Source: Anaerococcus sp.
Lineage (GTDB): Bacteria > Bacillota > Clostridia > Tissierellales > Peptoniphilaceae
Length of the DNA stretch: 64,000 nucleotides
Reading direction: 5' to 3'
NCBI RefSeq assembly: GCF_030825785.1
Contig: NZ_JAPJPG010000001.1
Coordinates: forward strand, 1-64,000
In this document: piece by piece, positions 54,595 to 63,376 of the stretch
Layout of the letters: each line of letters starts with the position of its first letter
Position numbering within the stretch: the first letter of the stretch is position 1
The notes under the pieces: model-generated
Told to the model about the DNA's origin: nothing
The model's database searches: none
Seen by the model: only the letters and a program-made list of their open reading frames with translations
Program-made: the position numbers and the translations under genes

Positions 54595-55408
54595 CTAGAT
54601 TAAAATACTCCTTAAGAAACTCAGCTATGGAAGGCTCTTCGTTTGATCCTATGACAAAGTCTGCCGCATCTTGGGCTTCTTTCATACCGGAAGCCATGGC
54701 CACACCACATCCTGCAAAGTCCAAGCTCTTCACATCATTCATCCCATCACCAAAATACATGATGTTCTCTCTGTCGATTTCAAGCATTTGGGCTAGTTTC
54801 TTTAGACTTTCAGACTTACCTGAGTTTTTATTTAAGATTTCTAGAAGACGCTTTTCATTTCTCATAATCTTATAGTCTTTGACAAGCTCTTTCCTATTTT
54901 CCTCAGTAAACTTATCGAGAAGGTCCTTTTCTCCTGCAAGGGCAATCCTACATATGCTGTCCTCTATGTCCTCAAACTTTTCAAACTTAAACCAAGGCAT
55001 AGAAACTTGCCATTGATCGTACAAGAAGGCATCATTTGGGACTTCTGCATTTAAGTAGAGGATATTCATGGTGTGGATTGTAATCTGTAAGTCTTCTTCT
55101 CCTACCAAGCTCTTGATCTTTTCGTAATCTTTCTCTCCTAAGGGATTTGATATAAGGGCCTTACCATCAGCATTTCTCCTTACAAAGGCTCCAGTTCCGC
55201 AGATAGAATAGTCATCATAGGCCATAAGATCAAGCTTTTGACGCATCCTCCACATAGCATTAAAGGTCCTGCCAGAGTTTAGGACTATCTTAACCCCCTT
55301 TTCTTTTAGTTTTTTGATAGCTGCGACGTTTTCGTCAAGCATTTCTTTTTTATCATTTACTAAAGTACCATCTATGTCAAATACAATTAGTTTTATATCT
55401 TTTTTCAT
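54587..55408 (-). CDS. Cof-type HAD phosphatase
   Basis: A 273-residue HAD-superfamily IIB phosphatase. Motif I VFDIDGTLVNDKK (about 9-21), motif II LNSGRTF, and motifs III/IV MYFGDGMNDVKSLDFAG are intact; a Cof-type cap lies in the middle. Such enzymes act on sugar phosphates or flavin/PLP-type phosphates; the substrate is unknown. First gene of the five-gene operon, with a minus-strand TATAAT at about 55431-55438. Confidence 0.9.
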   Translation of the reverse strand: MKKDIKLIVFDIDGTLVNDKKEMLDENVAAIKKLKEKGVKIVLNSGRTFNAMWRMRQKLDLMAYDDYSICGTGAFVRRNADGKALISNPLGEKDYEKIKSLVGEEDLQITIHTMNILYLNAEVPNDAFLYDQWQVSMPWFKFEKFEDIEDSICRIALAGEKDLLDKFTEENRKELVKDYKIMRNEKRLLEILNKNSGKSESLKKLAQMLEIDRENIMYFGDGMNDVKSLDFAGCGVAMASGMKEAQDAADFVIGSNEEPSIAEFLKEYFNLDV

Positions 55409-55534
55409 AAGACTCCTTTTCGTTTTAGACTATATTATAATACTAGATAAGGGCTTATTTTCAATCTGATTGAAGGCTATGATAAAGAAGTGTTATAATA
55501 ATTAAAAGTGTTAATTTCAAAGAAAGGATATATC

Positions 55535-55888
55535 TTGAAAAAGTACAAAGCAAAAATAAAACTTGTTATAAAAAGTGATAGAACAAACTTCTACGGACCA
55601 GGTATAAATGAACTCTTAATCCTAATTGATCAATATCAATCGACAAAGGAAGCCGCAGGAGCCATGGGCCTATCTTATTCCAAGGCACTTAAGATTATCA
55701 AAAGATGTGAGAGGGAATTGGGCTTTGATATTATAAAAAGACAAAGAGGTGGAGCAGACGGGGGAAAGAGTATCCTCACAGACGAAGGAAGAAAAATAAT
55801 GACAGCCTACAAGGACTTTAATGACGAAGTAAACGAGGACTTGGAAGAAAAATTTTACAAGTATTTCTCCTTTTTAGATAAAAATTAA
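55535..55888 (+). CDS. ModE-like winged-helix regulator
   Basis: A 117-residue protein equal to the N-terminal DNA-binding part of ModE. DRTNFYGPGINELLILIDQY, TKEAAGAMGLSYSKALKIIK and QRGGADGGKSILTDEGRKIM follow the ModE/LysR-type HTH and wing. There is no molybdate-binding Mop domain. I start at TTG 55535 with AAAGGA upstream rather than GTG 55508. No molybdate transporter is nearby, so its target is unknown. Confidence 0.82.
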   Translation: MKKYKAKIKLVIKSDRTNFYGPGINELLILIDQYQSTKEAAGAMGLSYSKALKIIKRCERELGFDIIKRQRGGADGGKSILTDEGRKIMTAYKDFNDEVNEDLEEKFYKYFSFLDKN

Positions 55889-55912
55889 GGGCTAAGCTAG
55901 AAGCTTCGCCCC
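55889..55912. terminator. Weak hairpin between the ModE-like gene and malic enzyme gene
   Basis: GGGC/GCCC plus AAGC/GCTT in a compact stem between converging genes. T tracts are poor. Confidence 0.45.
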
Positions 55913-55922
55913 AATATCTTAA

Positions 55923-57077
55923 CTATTTAACATAATCCATCACAGCCTGGGCTACCTTACAAGCTACATTTTCCTCAAAGGCTCCTGGTATGATGTACTC
56001 TTCATTTAACTTATCATCATCAATCATTTGGGCAAGGGCAATTGCCGCAGCAAGCTTCATCTCATCTGTTATAGCTGAAGCATGAGCCTTCAAGGCTCCC
56101 TTAAATATTCCAGGAAAGGCTAGGACATTGTTGATTTGATTTGGATAATCGCTCCTGCCAGTTGCAAGAATTCTCGCACCAGCTTTCTTGGCTTCGTCAT
56201 AGTCGATTTCTGGAACTGGATTTGCCATAGCAAATACAATAGCATCTTCATTCATATTCTTAATATCTTCTCCATCTATGATATTAGGGGCAGAAACTCC
56301 TACAAAAACATCACTATCCACCATAGCTTCCTTTAAGCTTCCCTTAAAGTTTTCCTCATTGGTAAATTCAGCAATCTTTGCCTTAACAGGATTATCTCCT
56401 TCTAGATGGTCTTTGTTGATAGCCCCTTTCGAATCACAAACTATAATATGATTTACTCCATAATCTCTTAAAAGCTTAGATATTGAAAAACCAGCAGCTC
56501 CCGCTCCAGATATTACGACCTTGATATCTTCTTTATTTTTTCCCACTATCTTAAGGGCATTGATAAGAGCTGCAAGAGTTACAATTGCAGTTCCATGTTG
56601 GTCGTCGTGAAAGACTGGTATATCGAGCTCTTCTTTAAGTTTTTCTTCTATGTAGACGCATCTTGGAGATGATATATCCTCTAGATTGATTCCGCCAAAG
56701 CCTGGAGCTATGTTTTTTACGACATTAATTATCTCATCAGCGTCTTGAGTATCTAGGACAATTGGCACAGCATTTACATCACCAAACTCCTTAAACAAGA
56801 CAGCCTTACCTTCCATAACTGGCATAGCAGCTTCAGGACCAATATTACCAAGTCCTAGAACAGCAGACCCATCGCTTACTACTGCGATTGTATTAGCCTT
56901 TGATGTATAAGTATAGGCCTTCTTCTTATCTTCGGCGATTTTCCTACAAGGTTCTGCAACTCCTGGTGTGTAGGCATAGGTCAAATCCTCGGCATTATTT
57001 ACCTTAGCCTTGACATCTGTAGCAACTTTTCCTTGCCATTGTTCGTGTTTTTCTAAAGCTTTTTCATATACGTTCAT
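55923..57077 (-). CDS. Malic enzyme (NAD(P)-dependent)
   Basis: A 384-residue short bacterial malic enzyme converting malate to pyruvate and CO2. AYTPGVAEPCR (about 35-45), FHDDQHGTAIVTLAALINAL and the Rossmann loop VISGAGAAGFSISKLL are clear; the catalytic Tyr and Lys lie in AYTPGV and VMEGKAVLFK. The cofactor preference is uncertain. Single gene. In this anaerobe it links C4 acids to pyruvate. Confidence 0.95.
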   Translation of the reverse strand: MNVYEKALEKHEQWQGKVATDVKAKVNNAEDLTYAYTPGVAEPCRKIAEDKKKAYTYTSKANTIAVVSDGSAVLGLGNIGPEAAMPVMEGKAVLFKEFGDVNAVPIVLDTQDADEIINVVKNIAPGFGGINLEDISSPRCVYIEEKLKEELDIPVFHDDQHGTAIVTLAALINALKIVGKNKEDIKVVISGAGAAGFSISKLLRDYGVNHIIVCDSKGAINKDHLEGDNPVKAKIAEFTNEENFKGSLKEAMVDSDVFVGVSAPNIIDGEDIKNMNEDAIVFAMANPVPEIDYDEAKKAGARILATGRSDYPNQINNVLAFPGIFKGALKAHASAITDEMKLAAAIALAQMIDDDKLNEEYIIPGAFEENVACKVAQAVMDYVK

Positions 57078-57165
57078 AAATTACTCCTTTTCTTCATATA
57101 ACAATTTTAACATAGAAAACGATTTTTTAAAACAAAAGGGCCTGGACTTTCATCCAGACTTCCTT

Positions 57166-58347
57166 CTATTTTCTCCTAAAAATCTTTTTCATTAGAGAAT
57201 TTGAGCTGTAGTTTAAGATATTTTTCTTATAGATCCTGCTTGCTATTTTGTAGGCAAGGACTATAGAAACAAGCATTATTAGTATAGATATAAACCCGTA
57301 TCCTAGGCCTACACTTCCCTTTATAAGCCTCATCGGCATAAAGAAAACTGATACAAAAGGTAGGTAGGAGAGGACTTTTATTAGGAGAGTTTCTTCCTTA
57401 CCCATAAAGCTTAGGGCTACTACAAAGGCAAAAACTATGACAAGGATTAGGGGTGTCCCGACTTTGCCGGCATCTTCTTGTTTTTTGGCAAGAGAACCTA
57501 ACATGGCTGCAAGGATCATGTATATAAGTAGGCTTAGGATAACAAGACTTGCAAGTTCTACTAGCATCAAGATATTTATATCTCCTAAAAGAGATCCTAA
57601 GTCTATATTAAATTTTTCAAATAGTCCATATCTTTTGGCTCCAAAATAAGCTAGAATGGCGAGTACCCCATATATAACTGTTTGAGTTATGACTGCGAGG
57701 AAGTTACCGAAGATTTTCCCTGCAAAATATACCCCTGCCTTTACTGATGAGAAGATAAATTCTATCATCTTTGAGCCTTTTTCTGTGGCAATTTCTACAA
57801 CCAAAATATTTGAATACATTATTAGCATCATATACATGTAAAATACCAGAGCAAAGTAGGCAGCATACATGATAAAGGACTCTCCCCCTTCTTCCTCTAC
57901 TAGTTTGAAGGAGGGCTCTCTTTCTAAAATCTTTAGCTTATCTTCTCCTAGTCCCGCTCTTTTTATGTTTATAGAGTTTTGAACTTCCCTAAGGATAGCA
58001 TTAAAGGAAGCTATCTCTTGAGCATTTAGATCTTTCGTGTGATATTTAGCAGATAAACTCCCATCTTCTTCCCTAATTTCTACAAAACTTCCTATATCTT
58101 TATCTTCCATGGCCTTTATCGCTTCATCTTTACTCTTTAGCTTATAGACAGGACTTTCTTTAAAATAAGCTCCTATCTCATCCTCTGCAACTATCTAAGT
58201 ATCTTTTATTCCATCATCAGCAGAAAAGTAAGTGATAGCCCCACTTATAGCCATCATTATTATCGGCATAAAAACAACTAGCCAAAATGCTGGAGATTTG
58301 AGTTGTTTTTTCCAAGAATCTAGGGCTACAGTTATAAATCTAGACAT
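57166..58347 (-). pseudogene. NatB-like ABC-2 permease interrupted by in-frame TAG
   Basis: The full frame from ATG 58345-58347 reads MSRFITVALDSWKKQLKSPA, a first membrane helix (FWLVVFMPIIMMAISGAITY) and GIKDT. A TAG codon (58195-58197) follows, and the same frame continues (IVAEDEIGAYFKE...) to an ABC-2 permease with five or six more helices and stop at 57166. Without the TAG it would be ~393 residues. A CAG to TAG change would explain it. An internal ATG at 58110 lacks the first helix. The gene overlaps the ATPase by 8 bases, so it is probably a recently inactivated exporter permease, or it is read through. Confidence 0.8.
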
Positions 58348-59230
58348 CTTCTTCCACCTTTCTTGTAAATATTTCGTTCAAATTTGGAGGAGTTTGGGCA
58401 AATACAGGGAGGTAATCAAACTTTTCTCTAAGTCTTTCGTAAATTTTCCTTCCATCATTTGGATCGTTTAGCTTTATCCTATAGGCATTAGAATCTTTCG
58501 TATATGTTATTACAAAATCATTTAATATATCAGAAATATCTTCTTCACATTCTATTAGAAGCTTGTCTTTTGGATAAGAATTCCTAATCTCTTTAGGGGA
58601 GCCTTCTAGGACAACTTGGCCATTTTTTAGCATGACTAGTTTGTTACACATATCTTCGATATTTTCCATATTGTGAGATGAAAATATTATAGTAGTCCCA
58701 CTTTCGTTAATCTCCTTAATAATATCTTGTAAGAGTCTGATATTGTAAGGATCAAGACCTGAGAAGGGTTCATCTAAGATTACAAATTCTGGATTGTAGA
58801 TAAGACTTGCCAAAAGCTGAACCTTCTGCTGATTTCCCTTGGACAAATCCTTGATCTTATCCTTAAGACTTCCCTTTATTTCAAATTTATTAAAATAGGC
58901 CTCTAGGCTTTTCTGATCTAGATTTTTCATTAAATTTAGCCTAGCAAAATATCTAATCTCTTCGGCTACGGTTTTCTTTGGTGAAAGAGACCTTTCTTCT
59001 GGAAGAAAACCAATTTTTTCTAGGGGAACTTTACTCACCTGCTTATTATCATAGAGGATTTCTCCCTCATATGAGTCGAAAAAGTCCATAATACACCTAA
59101 AAAGCGTTGACTTACCAGCCCCATTTTGTCCAATCAGGCCAAACAAATCTCCTTTTTCTACATTAAAACTTACATGGTCCAAGGCCTTAAGCCTTCCAAA
59201 TGATTTTGATACATTTTTTATCTCTAACAT
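58340..59230 (-). CDS. ABC exporter ATP-binding protein (NatA-like)
   Basis: A 296-residue ATPase. Walker A GQNGAGKST, signature LSKGNQQKVQ and Walker B FVILDEPFSGLDPYNI are intact. The LSKGNQQK signature and the ~70-residue C-terminal extension are typical of NatA/YhaQ-type ATPases paired with ABC-2 permeases. Third gene of the YtrA-type operon. Confidence 0.92.
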   Translation of the reverse strand: MLEIKNVSKSFGRLKALDHVSFNVEKGDLFGLIGQNGAGKSTLFRCIMDFFDSYEGEILYDNKQVSKVPLEKIGFLPEERSLSPKKTVAEEIRYFARLNLMKNLDQKSLEAYFNKFEIKGSLKDKIKDLSKGNQQKVQLLASLIYNPEFVILDEPFSGLDPYNIRLLQDIIKEINESGTTIIFSSHNMENIEDMCNKLVMLKNGQVVLEGSPKEIRNSYPKDKLLIECEEDISDILNDFVITYTKDSNAYRIKLNDPNDGRKIYERLREKFDYLPVFAQTPPNLNEIFTRKVEEDV

Positions 59231-59236
59231 AAGCTC

Positions 59237-60334
59237 CTATCCTTCCAATATATTAAGCACAAGTCCTAGAACAAATGGGAAAAGTAACACTGCAAGGAAG
59301 ATTAACTTAGCCCAATTGTTGGCGAAGTTCATAGTAATTCCAACGCCTACCCTTTTTTCTACAAATATTGCTGGATCGTCTGGATTGTAATAAATTAGAC
59401 CACCTAGAATCCACTTATCATCCTCCTCTTCATAGCCATATCTACCAGTTTTATTTAAGGCTGAACCGTCAACTGACCTAAATTTTCCTATAAGAATGCT
59501 ACCTCCTATAGAAAATCCAATAGCAATTAGGCCTAAGACCTTAACCAAGGAGTCGTCTCCAGTTTTCATAAAAGAATGGATTCCTACTTGAAATAAAACT
59601 ATAAGTAAAATTGCTGATGTCGCAAAATAATAGGTCCAAATCCTCCTAGTTTCTAAGAGCCTATCCAAGGACTCTTCTGGCATATCTGGACTAATTCTCA
59701 TCTTTGATAGAAGTTGGGAAAGATTTGCAAAAAACATCACAGCTAGCATAAAGAAACTTACTATAGTTGGGGACTGGATGGATAGGTAAGATTTATGAGC
59801 TATCCCATCAATTTCTCCCTTGCTATTCATATGCATGATTAATTTATCTGGAAAGTTTTCATAGTCTAGGTGGATCCTTATGGCAAAAATTATTACTATT
59901 AGGAGAAGTCCTAGGTAGATTCCAAAAAATTCCTTCTTGTTAAAGATTTTTACCTTAGAATAATCTAGACTTACAACTCTTCTCTTGTCCACTTTTTGAT
60001 CTTTTGCTAATATTTTTAGTTTCTTATTAGCCAAAACTAGGGGGATATAGGTTAGAAATATTGATAGAATATAGACAAAATTTAGTAAGACCTCATTTTC
60101 TATAAGATAGCTTAAGCCAAGTATAAATAAGGCTAGGGCAAATCCTATAAGGATAGTCAAAGTCCTATAGTTTTTTAATATCTTTCTTACTTCCTTATTC
60201 CCTTCTAAATCTCCCACTAGTCTTACTCCTAGGACATAGCCCCTCTTGGAGTAGGATGTGACGAAGGCTTGGATAAGACTTATCAAAATAATAATTATCC
60301 CATAAAATACTGCAAGACTCATAGTTTCATTCAT
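59237..60334 (-). CDS. DUF1648/DUF5808-type membrane protein
   Basis: A 365-residue protein with about eight membrane helices. PDKLIMHMNSKGEIDGIAHK (about 167-186) is the DUF1648 motif, also found in SdpI-like immunity proteins. DDKWILGGLIYYNPDDPAIF (near 315) is the DUF5808 motif. Proteins of this kind are found with YtrA-type regulators and ABC exporters for cell-envelope stress or bacteriocin resistance. Overlaps the regulator by 8 bases. Confidence 0.75.
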   Translation of the reverse strand: MNETMSLAVFYGIIIILISLIQAFVTSYSKRGYVLGVRLVGDLEGNKEVRKILKNYRTLTILIGFALALFILGLSYLIENEVLLNFVYILSIFLTYIPLVLANKKLKILAKDQKVDKRRVVSLDYSKVKIFNKKEFFGIYLGLLLIVIIFAIRIHLDYENFPDKLIMHMNSKGEIDGIAHKSYLSIQSPTIVSFFMLAVMFFANLSQLLSKMRISPDMPEESLDRLLETRRIWTYYFATSAILLIVLFQVGIHSFMKTGDDSLVKVLGLIAIGFSIGGSILIGKFRSVDGSALNKTGRYGYEEEDDKWILGGLIYYNPDDPAIFVEKRVGVGITMNFANNWAKLIFLAVLLFPFVLGLVLNILEG

Positions 60335-60704
60335 CTTCTCCCTCCCAAATATTTTCTATTAGCCTATCAAGGTCGGATTTTTGTATATTTTTGACCTTGG
60401 CAAGGGCTATAATAAAATCAAGTTCTTCTTTTACTTTCTTCTTCTGACTTTCACTAATATCTTTAGTTTCATCTACAATCTTCGAGCCAAAACGCCTATC
60501 CATGACTATGATTCCGTCTTCTTCTAGCATCTTATAGGCCTTGTTTACAGTATGGAGATTAACTCCAATATCTGATGCAAGTTGCCTAACTGATGGAAGA
60601 GTCTCACCGTATTTTAAGTCATTTTGGGACAGGGATTTGATTATCCCACGTCTGATTTGCTCATAGATTGGCTGATCCGAAGCAAAATCAATCTCTAAAA
60701 ACAT
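60327..60704 (-). CDS. GntR-family regulator, YtrA subfamily
   Basis: A 125-residue repressor. N-terminal winged HTH (LPSVRQLASDIGVNLHTVNK, about 40-59; AYKMLEEDGIIVMDRRFGSK) and a ~40-residue helical dimerisation tail, without a ligand domain, as in YtrA. It heads an operon of a DUF1648 protein, ATPase and (broken) permease, and likely represses it; wall-active agents are the usual inducers. Confidence 0.9.
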   Translation of the reverse strand: MFLEIDFASDQPIYEQIRRGIIKSLSQNDLKYGETLPSVRQLASDIGVNLHTVNKAYKMLEEDGIIVMDRRFGSKIVDETKDISESQKKKVKEELDFIIALAKVKNIQKSDLDRLIENIWEGEDE

Positions 60705-60735
60705 AGACCCTCCTCACAATTTATTTGATTCTTTT

Positions 60736-60756
60736 TGTTATAGTTATTATATAACA
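60736..60756 (-). promoter_or_regulatory. Operator of the YtrA-type regulator over its promoter
   Basis: TGTTATA-N7-TATAACA, a perfect 7-bp dyad. The minus-strand -10 TATAAT (60746-60751) lies inside it, so binding would block the operon promoter. Confidence 0.6.
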
Positions 60757-60803
60757 GTTCTATCAATTTGTAAATAAAAAAGAGCTCTCTGCAAAATATA
60801 AAT

Positions 60804-60921
60804 GAAAATCGCCCAATCACTGAAAGCCTTCCTCTTAGGAAAATGGCTATCCTAGGTCCTATATAAGAGGCTTAGGATAATTTCCCTAGAAGATTTTTAC
60901 TAGTAATTAGGCGATTTTTTT
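60804..60921. repeat. Imperfect palindromic element, about 118 bp
   Basis: AAATCGCCCAATCACT on the left pairs with AGTAATTAGGCGATTT on the right. Inner stems (TATCCTAGG/CTTAGGATA, TTCCT/AGGAA) are nested. It ends in TTTTTTTATTT on the plus strand. It lies between the ytrA-type gene and dinB and may be the dinB terminator, a small plus-strand RNA or a MITE-like repeat. Confidence 0.5.
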
Positions 60922-60935
60922 ATTTCGCAAGGGCC

Positions 60936-62177
60936 CTAGAAGTTATAATGGTTCATCGGTAGGGTTATTATTTCGTTGATTTCTTTTGGAAGTTTGATAT
61001 CTCGCATAAGGCCTAGAAAGCTTATGGCGTCTTTCCCGTATTTTTGCCTTATCTTGTACAAGGCTGTATCGCAATTTTCGTCTTTAATTAGTTTTTTGTA
61101 GTCAGAGAAGACGTCCATCTGACTTCCGCCGCCTTCTTTTCTAAGTTTGATCGCCCTGATGCCTACTGCCCTTACCGGGAAGTCCCACTTGTATTTTTCC
61201 TTAAATAAATCGAAGCCCTCTCTGGCAAGGACAATGGAAGACTGGCTAGCGAGCTTGATTGGCTTTTGGAAATTGTAGGATTGGAGTTCATTATTTCTTA
61301 CGAAAATTTCCACACCGCAGGCCTCAAGTCCAGCTTGTCTTAACCTTTTTGATACAGAAAAAGAAAGTTCTTGGAGGACATTGAAGACTTCCCTGTTATT
61401 AACTAAATCTTTCCTACAGGTTGAGGAGTTTCCTATAGTCTTAACCTGCTCTTTGTGGTCTCTGTCGTGGACTGGCCTTATATCTAGGCCATTGGCGTAC
61501 TCCCATAGGTAGACTCCATTTATGCCCAAGAGATTTCTTATAAGATCTGGATTTGTATGAGCAAGCTCTCCTAGGGTAAAGATTCCTATTCCATTTAGCT
61601 TTCTTTCTGTAGCCCTACCTACTCCCACCATTTCTCTTACAGGAAGGGGCCAGACAATTTCTTTGAAATTATCTTCTCCTATACAGGTAACTGCGTCAGG
61701 CTTTTTCATATCTGATCCGAGTTTTGCGAAAATCTTACAAAAGCTTACCCCGACACTGACTGTTATACCGACTTCCTTTTTCATCCTTTCACGAATTTCG
61801 TTGGCTATCTCTTCTCCGCTTCCAAAAAGATGGGTCGATCCTGTTACATCAAGGAAGCACTCGTCAAGGCCAAAGGGCTCGACCTGGTTAGTGTATTCAT
61901 AATAGATTTTCCTAGCAAGCTTAGAGTGTTTGAGGTATTCGTCATAATGAGGAGGAACTATGGTAAGGTCAGGACACTTGGCGAAGGCCTGCCATAAGGC
62001 TTCACCCGTCTTTACCCCAGCCTCCTTAGCTTCTTGGCTTTTAGCAAGGATAATCCCGTTCCTATTTTTAGGATTGCCTGCGACAGCAATTGGAATTCCC
62101 TTAAGCTTTAGGTTAAGTTTTTGTTCTATTGATGCATAACAAGCGTTCATATCTGAATGTAGTATAACTTTTTTCAT
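60936..62177 (-). CDS. dinB: DNA polymerase IV (Y family)
   Basis: A 413-residue translesion polymerase. The catalytic acids are Asp9 (HSDMNACYASIE) and Asp105/Glu106 (LDECFLDVTG). The steric-gate position is Tyr14 where E. coli has Phe. The little-finger domain follows (about 235-345). The C-terminus ends MNHYNF; a clamp-binding motif is not obvious. It is divergent from an XRE regulator and an ImmA/IrrE peptidase, which probably control it. Confidence 0.94.
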   Translation of the reverse strand: MKKVILHSDMNACYASIEQKLNLKLKGIPIAVAGNPKNRNGIILAKSQEAKEAGVKTGEALWQAFAKCPDLTIVPPHYDEYLKHSKLARKIYYEYTNQVEPFGLDECFLDVTGSTHLFGSGEEIANEIRERMKKEVGITVSVGVSFCKIFAKLGSDMKKPDAVTCIGEDNFKEIVWPLPVREMVGVGRATERKLNGIGIFTLGELAHTNPDLIRNLLGINGVYLWEYANGLDIRPVHDRDHKEQVKTIGNSSTCRKDLVNNREVFNVLQELSFSVSKRLRQAGLEACGVEIFVRNNELQSYNFQKPIKLASQSSIVLAREGFDLFKEKYKWDFPVRAVGIRAIKLRKEGGGSQMDVFSDYKKLIKDENCDTALYKIRQKYGKDAISFLGLMRDIKLPKEINEIITLPMNHYNF

Positions 62178-62239
62178 AATTACTCCTTGAATTTCACAGA
62201 CTATTAATGTATAATTGAGACAATAAATGACTTAAGAAT

Positions 62240-62268
62240 ATTATAAGACCTTCAGTGTCTTTTGTCAA
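62240..62268 (-). promoter_or_regulatory. dinB promoter with operator dyad in its spacer
   Basis: Minus-strand TTGACA (62263-62268), 17 bases, TATAAT (62240-62245). The spacer is filled by AGAC-N7-GTCT (62246-62260). Related blocks ACAGACT (62196-62202) and AGTCTGT (62286-62292) sit in inverted orientation near the two gene starts. A repressor bound here would shut off dinB. Confidence 0.65.
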
Positions 62269-62310
62269 CCATTTTTGTAAATAAAAGTCTGTAAGCTAAA
62301 AGGAGAGCGT

Positions 62311-62700
62311 ATGGCATTTGCTAATAAAGTTAAAGAACTAAGAGAAATCAAAAAGTTAACCCAAGAAGACCTAGCCAAGTTGTGTAATGTCTCAACCAAG
62401 ACCATCTCAAGATACGAACTAGGAGAATCCAAGCCAAGATACAGGAAGACCTATGATCTTTTGGCCAAACACCTCGATACAAGTCACGACTACTTGGTAA
62501 CTGATGAGGACGAATTTATCCTAAAGGCTAGGGAAAACTTCGGCGAAGGCGGAGCAAAGGATGCCCAAGATATGATAAACGGAGTTATTGGCCTAATGGC
62601 AGGAGGCGAGCTTCCAGAAGATGACAAAAGAGCCATCCTCGATGCCATATCAGAAGCCTACTATATAGCCAAGATGGAAAATGAAAAGAAGGATAAATAA
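62311..62700 (+). CDS. XRE-family repressor
   Basis: A 129-residue regulator. HTH at about 5-60 (LREIKKLTQEDLAKLCNVST, KTISRYELGESKPR), then a helical C-terminal part. AAAGGAGAG precedes the ATG. Its stop overlaps the start of the ImmA/IrrE gene by one base. In DdrO/IrrE and ImmR/ImmA pairs the peptidase cleaves the XRE repressor, so dinB, divergently placed, is a likely target. Confidence 0.9.
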   Translation: MAFANKVKELREIKKLTQEDLAKLCNVSTKTISRYELGESKPRYRKTYDLLAKHLDTSHDYLVTDEDEFILKARENFGEGGAKDAQDMINGVIGLMAGGELPEDDKRAILDAISEAYYIAKMENEKKDK

Positions 62701-63239
62701 TGGGAGTATCCTACGATAGTATCTACAAAAAGGCGAGGGAGGTCATAGATACCTACAAGTCCAGAGACCCTAGGGATATCCTAGAAAGAAGAGAGGTCCA
62801 CCTTATAGCCTTTAAGTCAAACACCAAACTTTTAGGCATGTATAAGATCATTAAGGGAGTAAGTTTTGTCTTCTACAATCCCTTCGTAGATGAGAGAATC
62901 CAAAATATGGTTTTTGCCCACGAGCTAGGCCACCACCTATTTCACGAAGATGCGGCAGCGAGTGACCTTATAGAATATGAGCTTTTCGATATAAATTCAG
63001 AAATGGAGCTTGAGGCCAATATCTTCGCAGCCCACCTTCTCCTAGACGAAAAATCTCTTATCGAAGACGTAAAGGAAGGCTACACCTACAATCAGCTCGC
63101 CAGTATGTATGATGTAAATGTAAATCTTATGATCTTTAAGTTAAACGAAATGCACAGGATGGGTATGCCTATAAGAAAGGAAAGCCCCTCAAGTTCGACC
63201 TTTTTTAGGGATATAGAAGATTGTAAGTGTAATTACTAG
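62700..63239 (+). CDS. ImmA/IrrE-family metallopeptidase
   Basis: A 179-residue zinc peptidase. The metal motif HELGHHLFHE (about 76-85) is intact, and 'DINSEMELEANIFAAHLLLD' gives the third ligand Glu and the following Ala-rich helix. It is translationally coupled to the XRE repressor gene. In Deinococcus (IrrE) and ICEBs1 (ImmA) such enzymes cut the partner repressor after DNA damage or signalling. Confidence 0.92.
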   Translation: MGVSYDSIYKKAREVIDTYKSRDPRDILERREVHLIAFKSNTKLLGMYKIIKGVSFVFYNPFVDERIQNMVFAHELGHHLFHEDAAASDLIEYELFDINSEMELEANIFAAHLLLDEKSLIEDVKEGYTYNQLASMYDVNVNLMIFKLNEMHRMGMPIRKESPSSSTFFRDIEDCKCNY

Positions 63240-63339
63240 AAAGATCTTATAAAATTTCATCTTTGATTAAGTTGCTAATAATTATCCCTAGAAAACTTGC
63301 CCTTGGCTTTGTTTTATCCCTGAAAGAAAATATTGCACG

Positions 63340-63363
63340 AAAAAAGACCTCTCCCGAGGTCTT
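63340..63363. terminator. Bidirectional terminator between the peptidase and lipoprotein genes
   Basis: AAGACCTC/GAGGTCTT with a four-base loop; six A on the left give a T run on the minus strand. Confidence 0.85.
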
Positions 63364-63376
63364 TACTTATCTTATC

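Noticed and set aside
58195..58197. Recoding of TAG as an amino acid
   Set aside because: Real genes in the window use TAG as a normal stop (for example the toxin peptide and the ATPase next door), so a lesion is more likely than a changed code.
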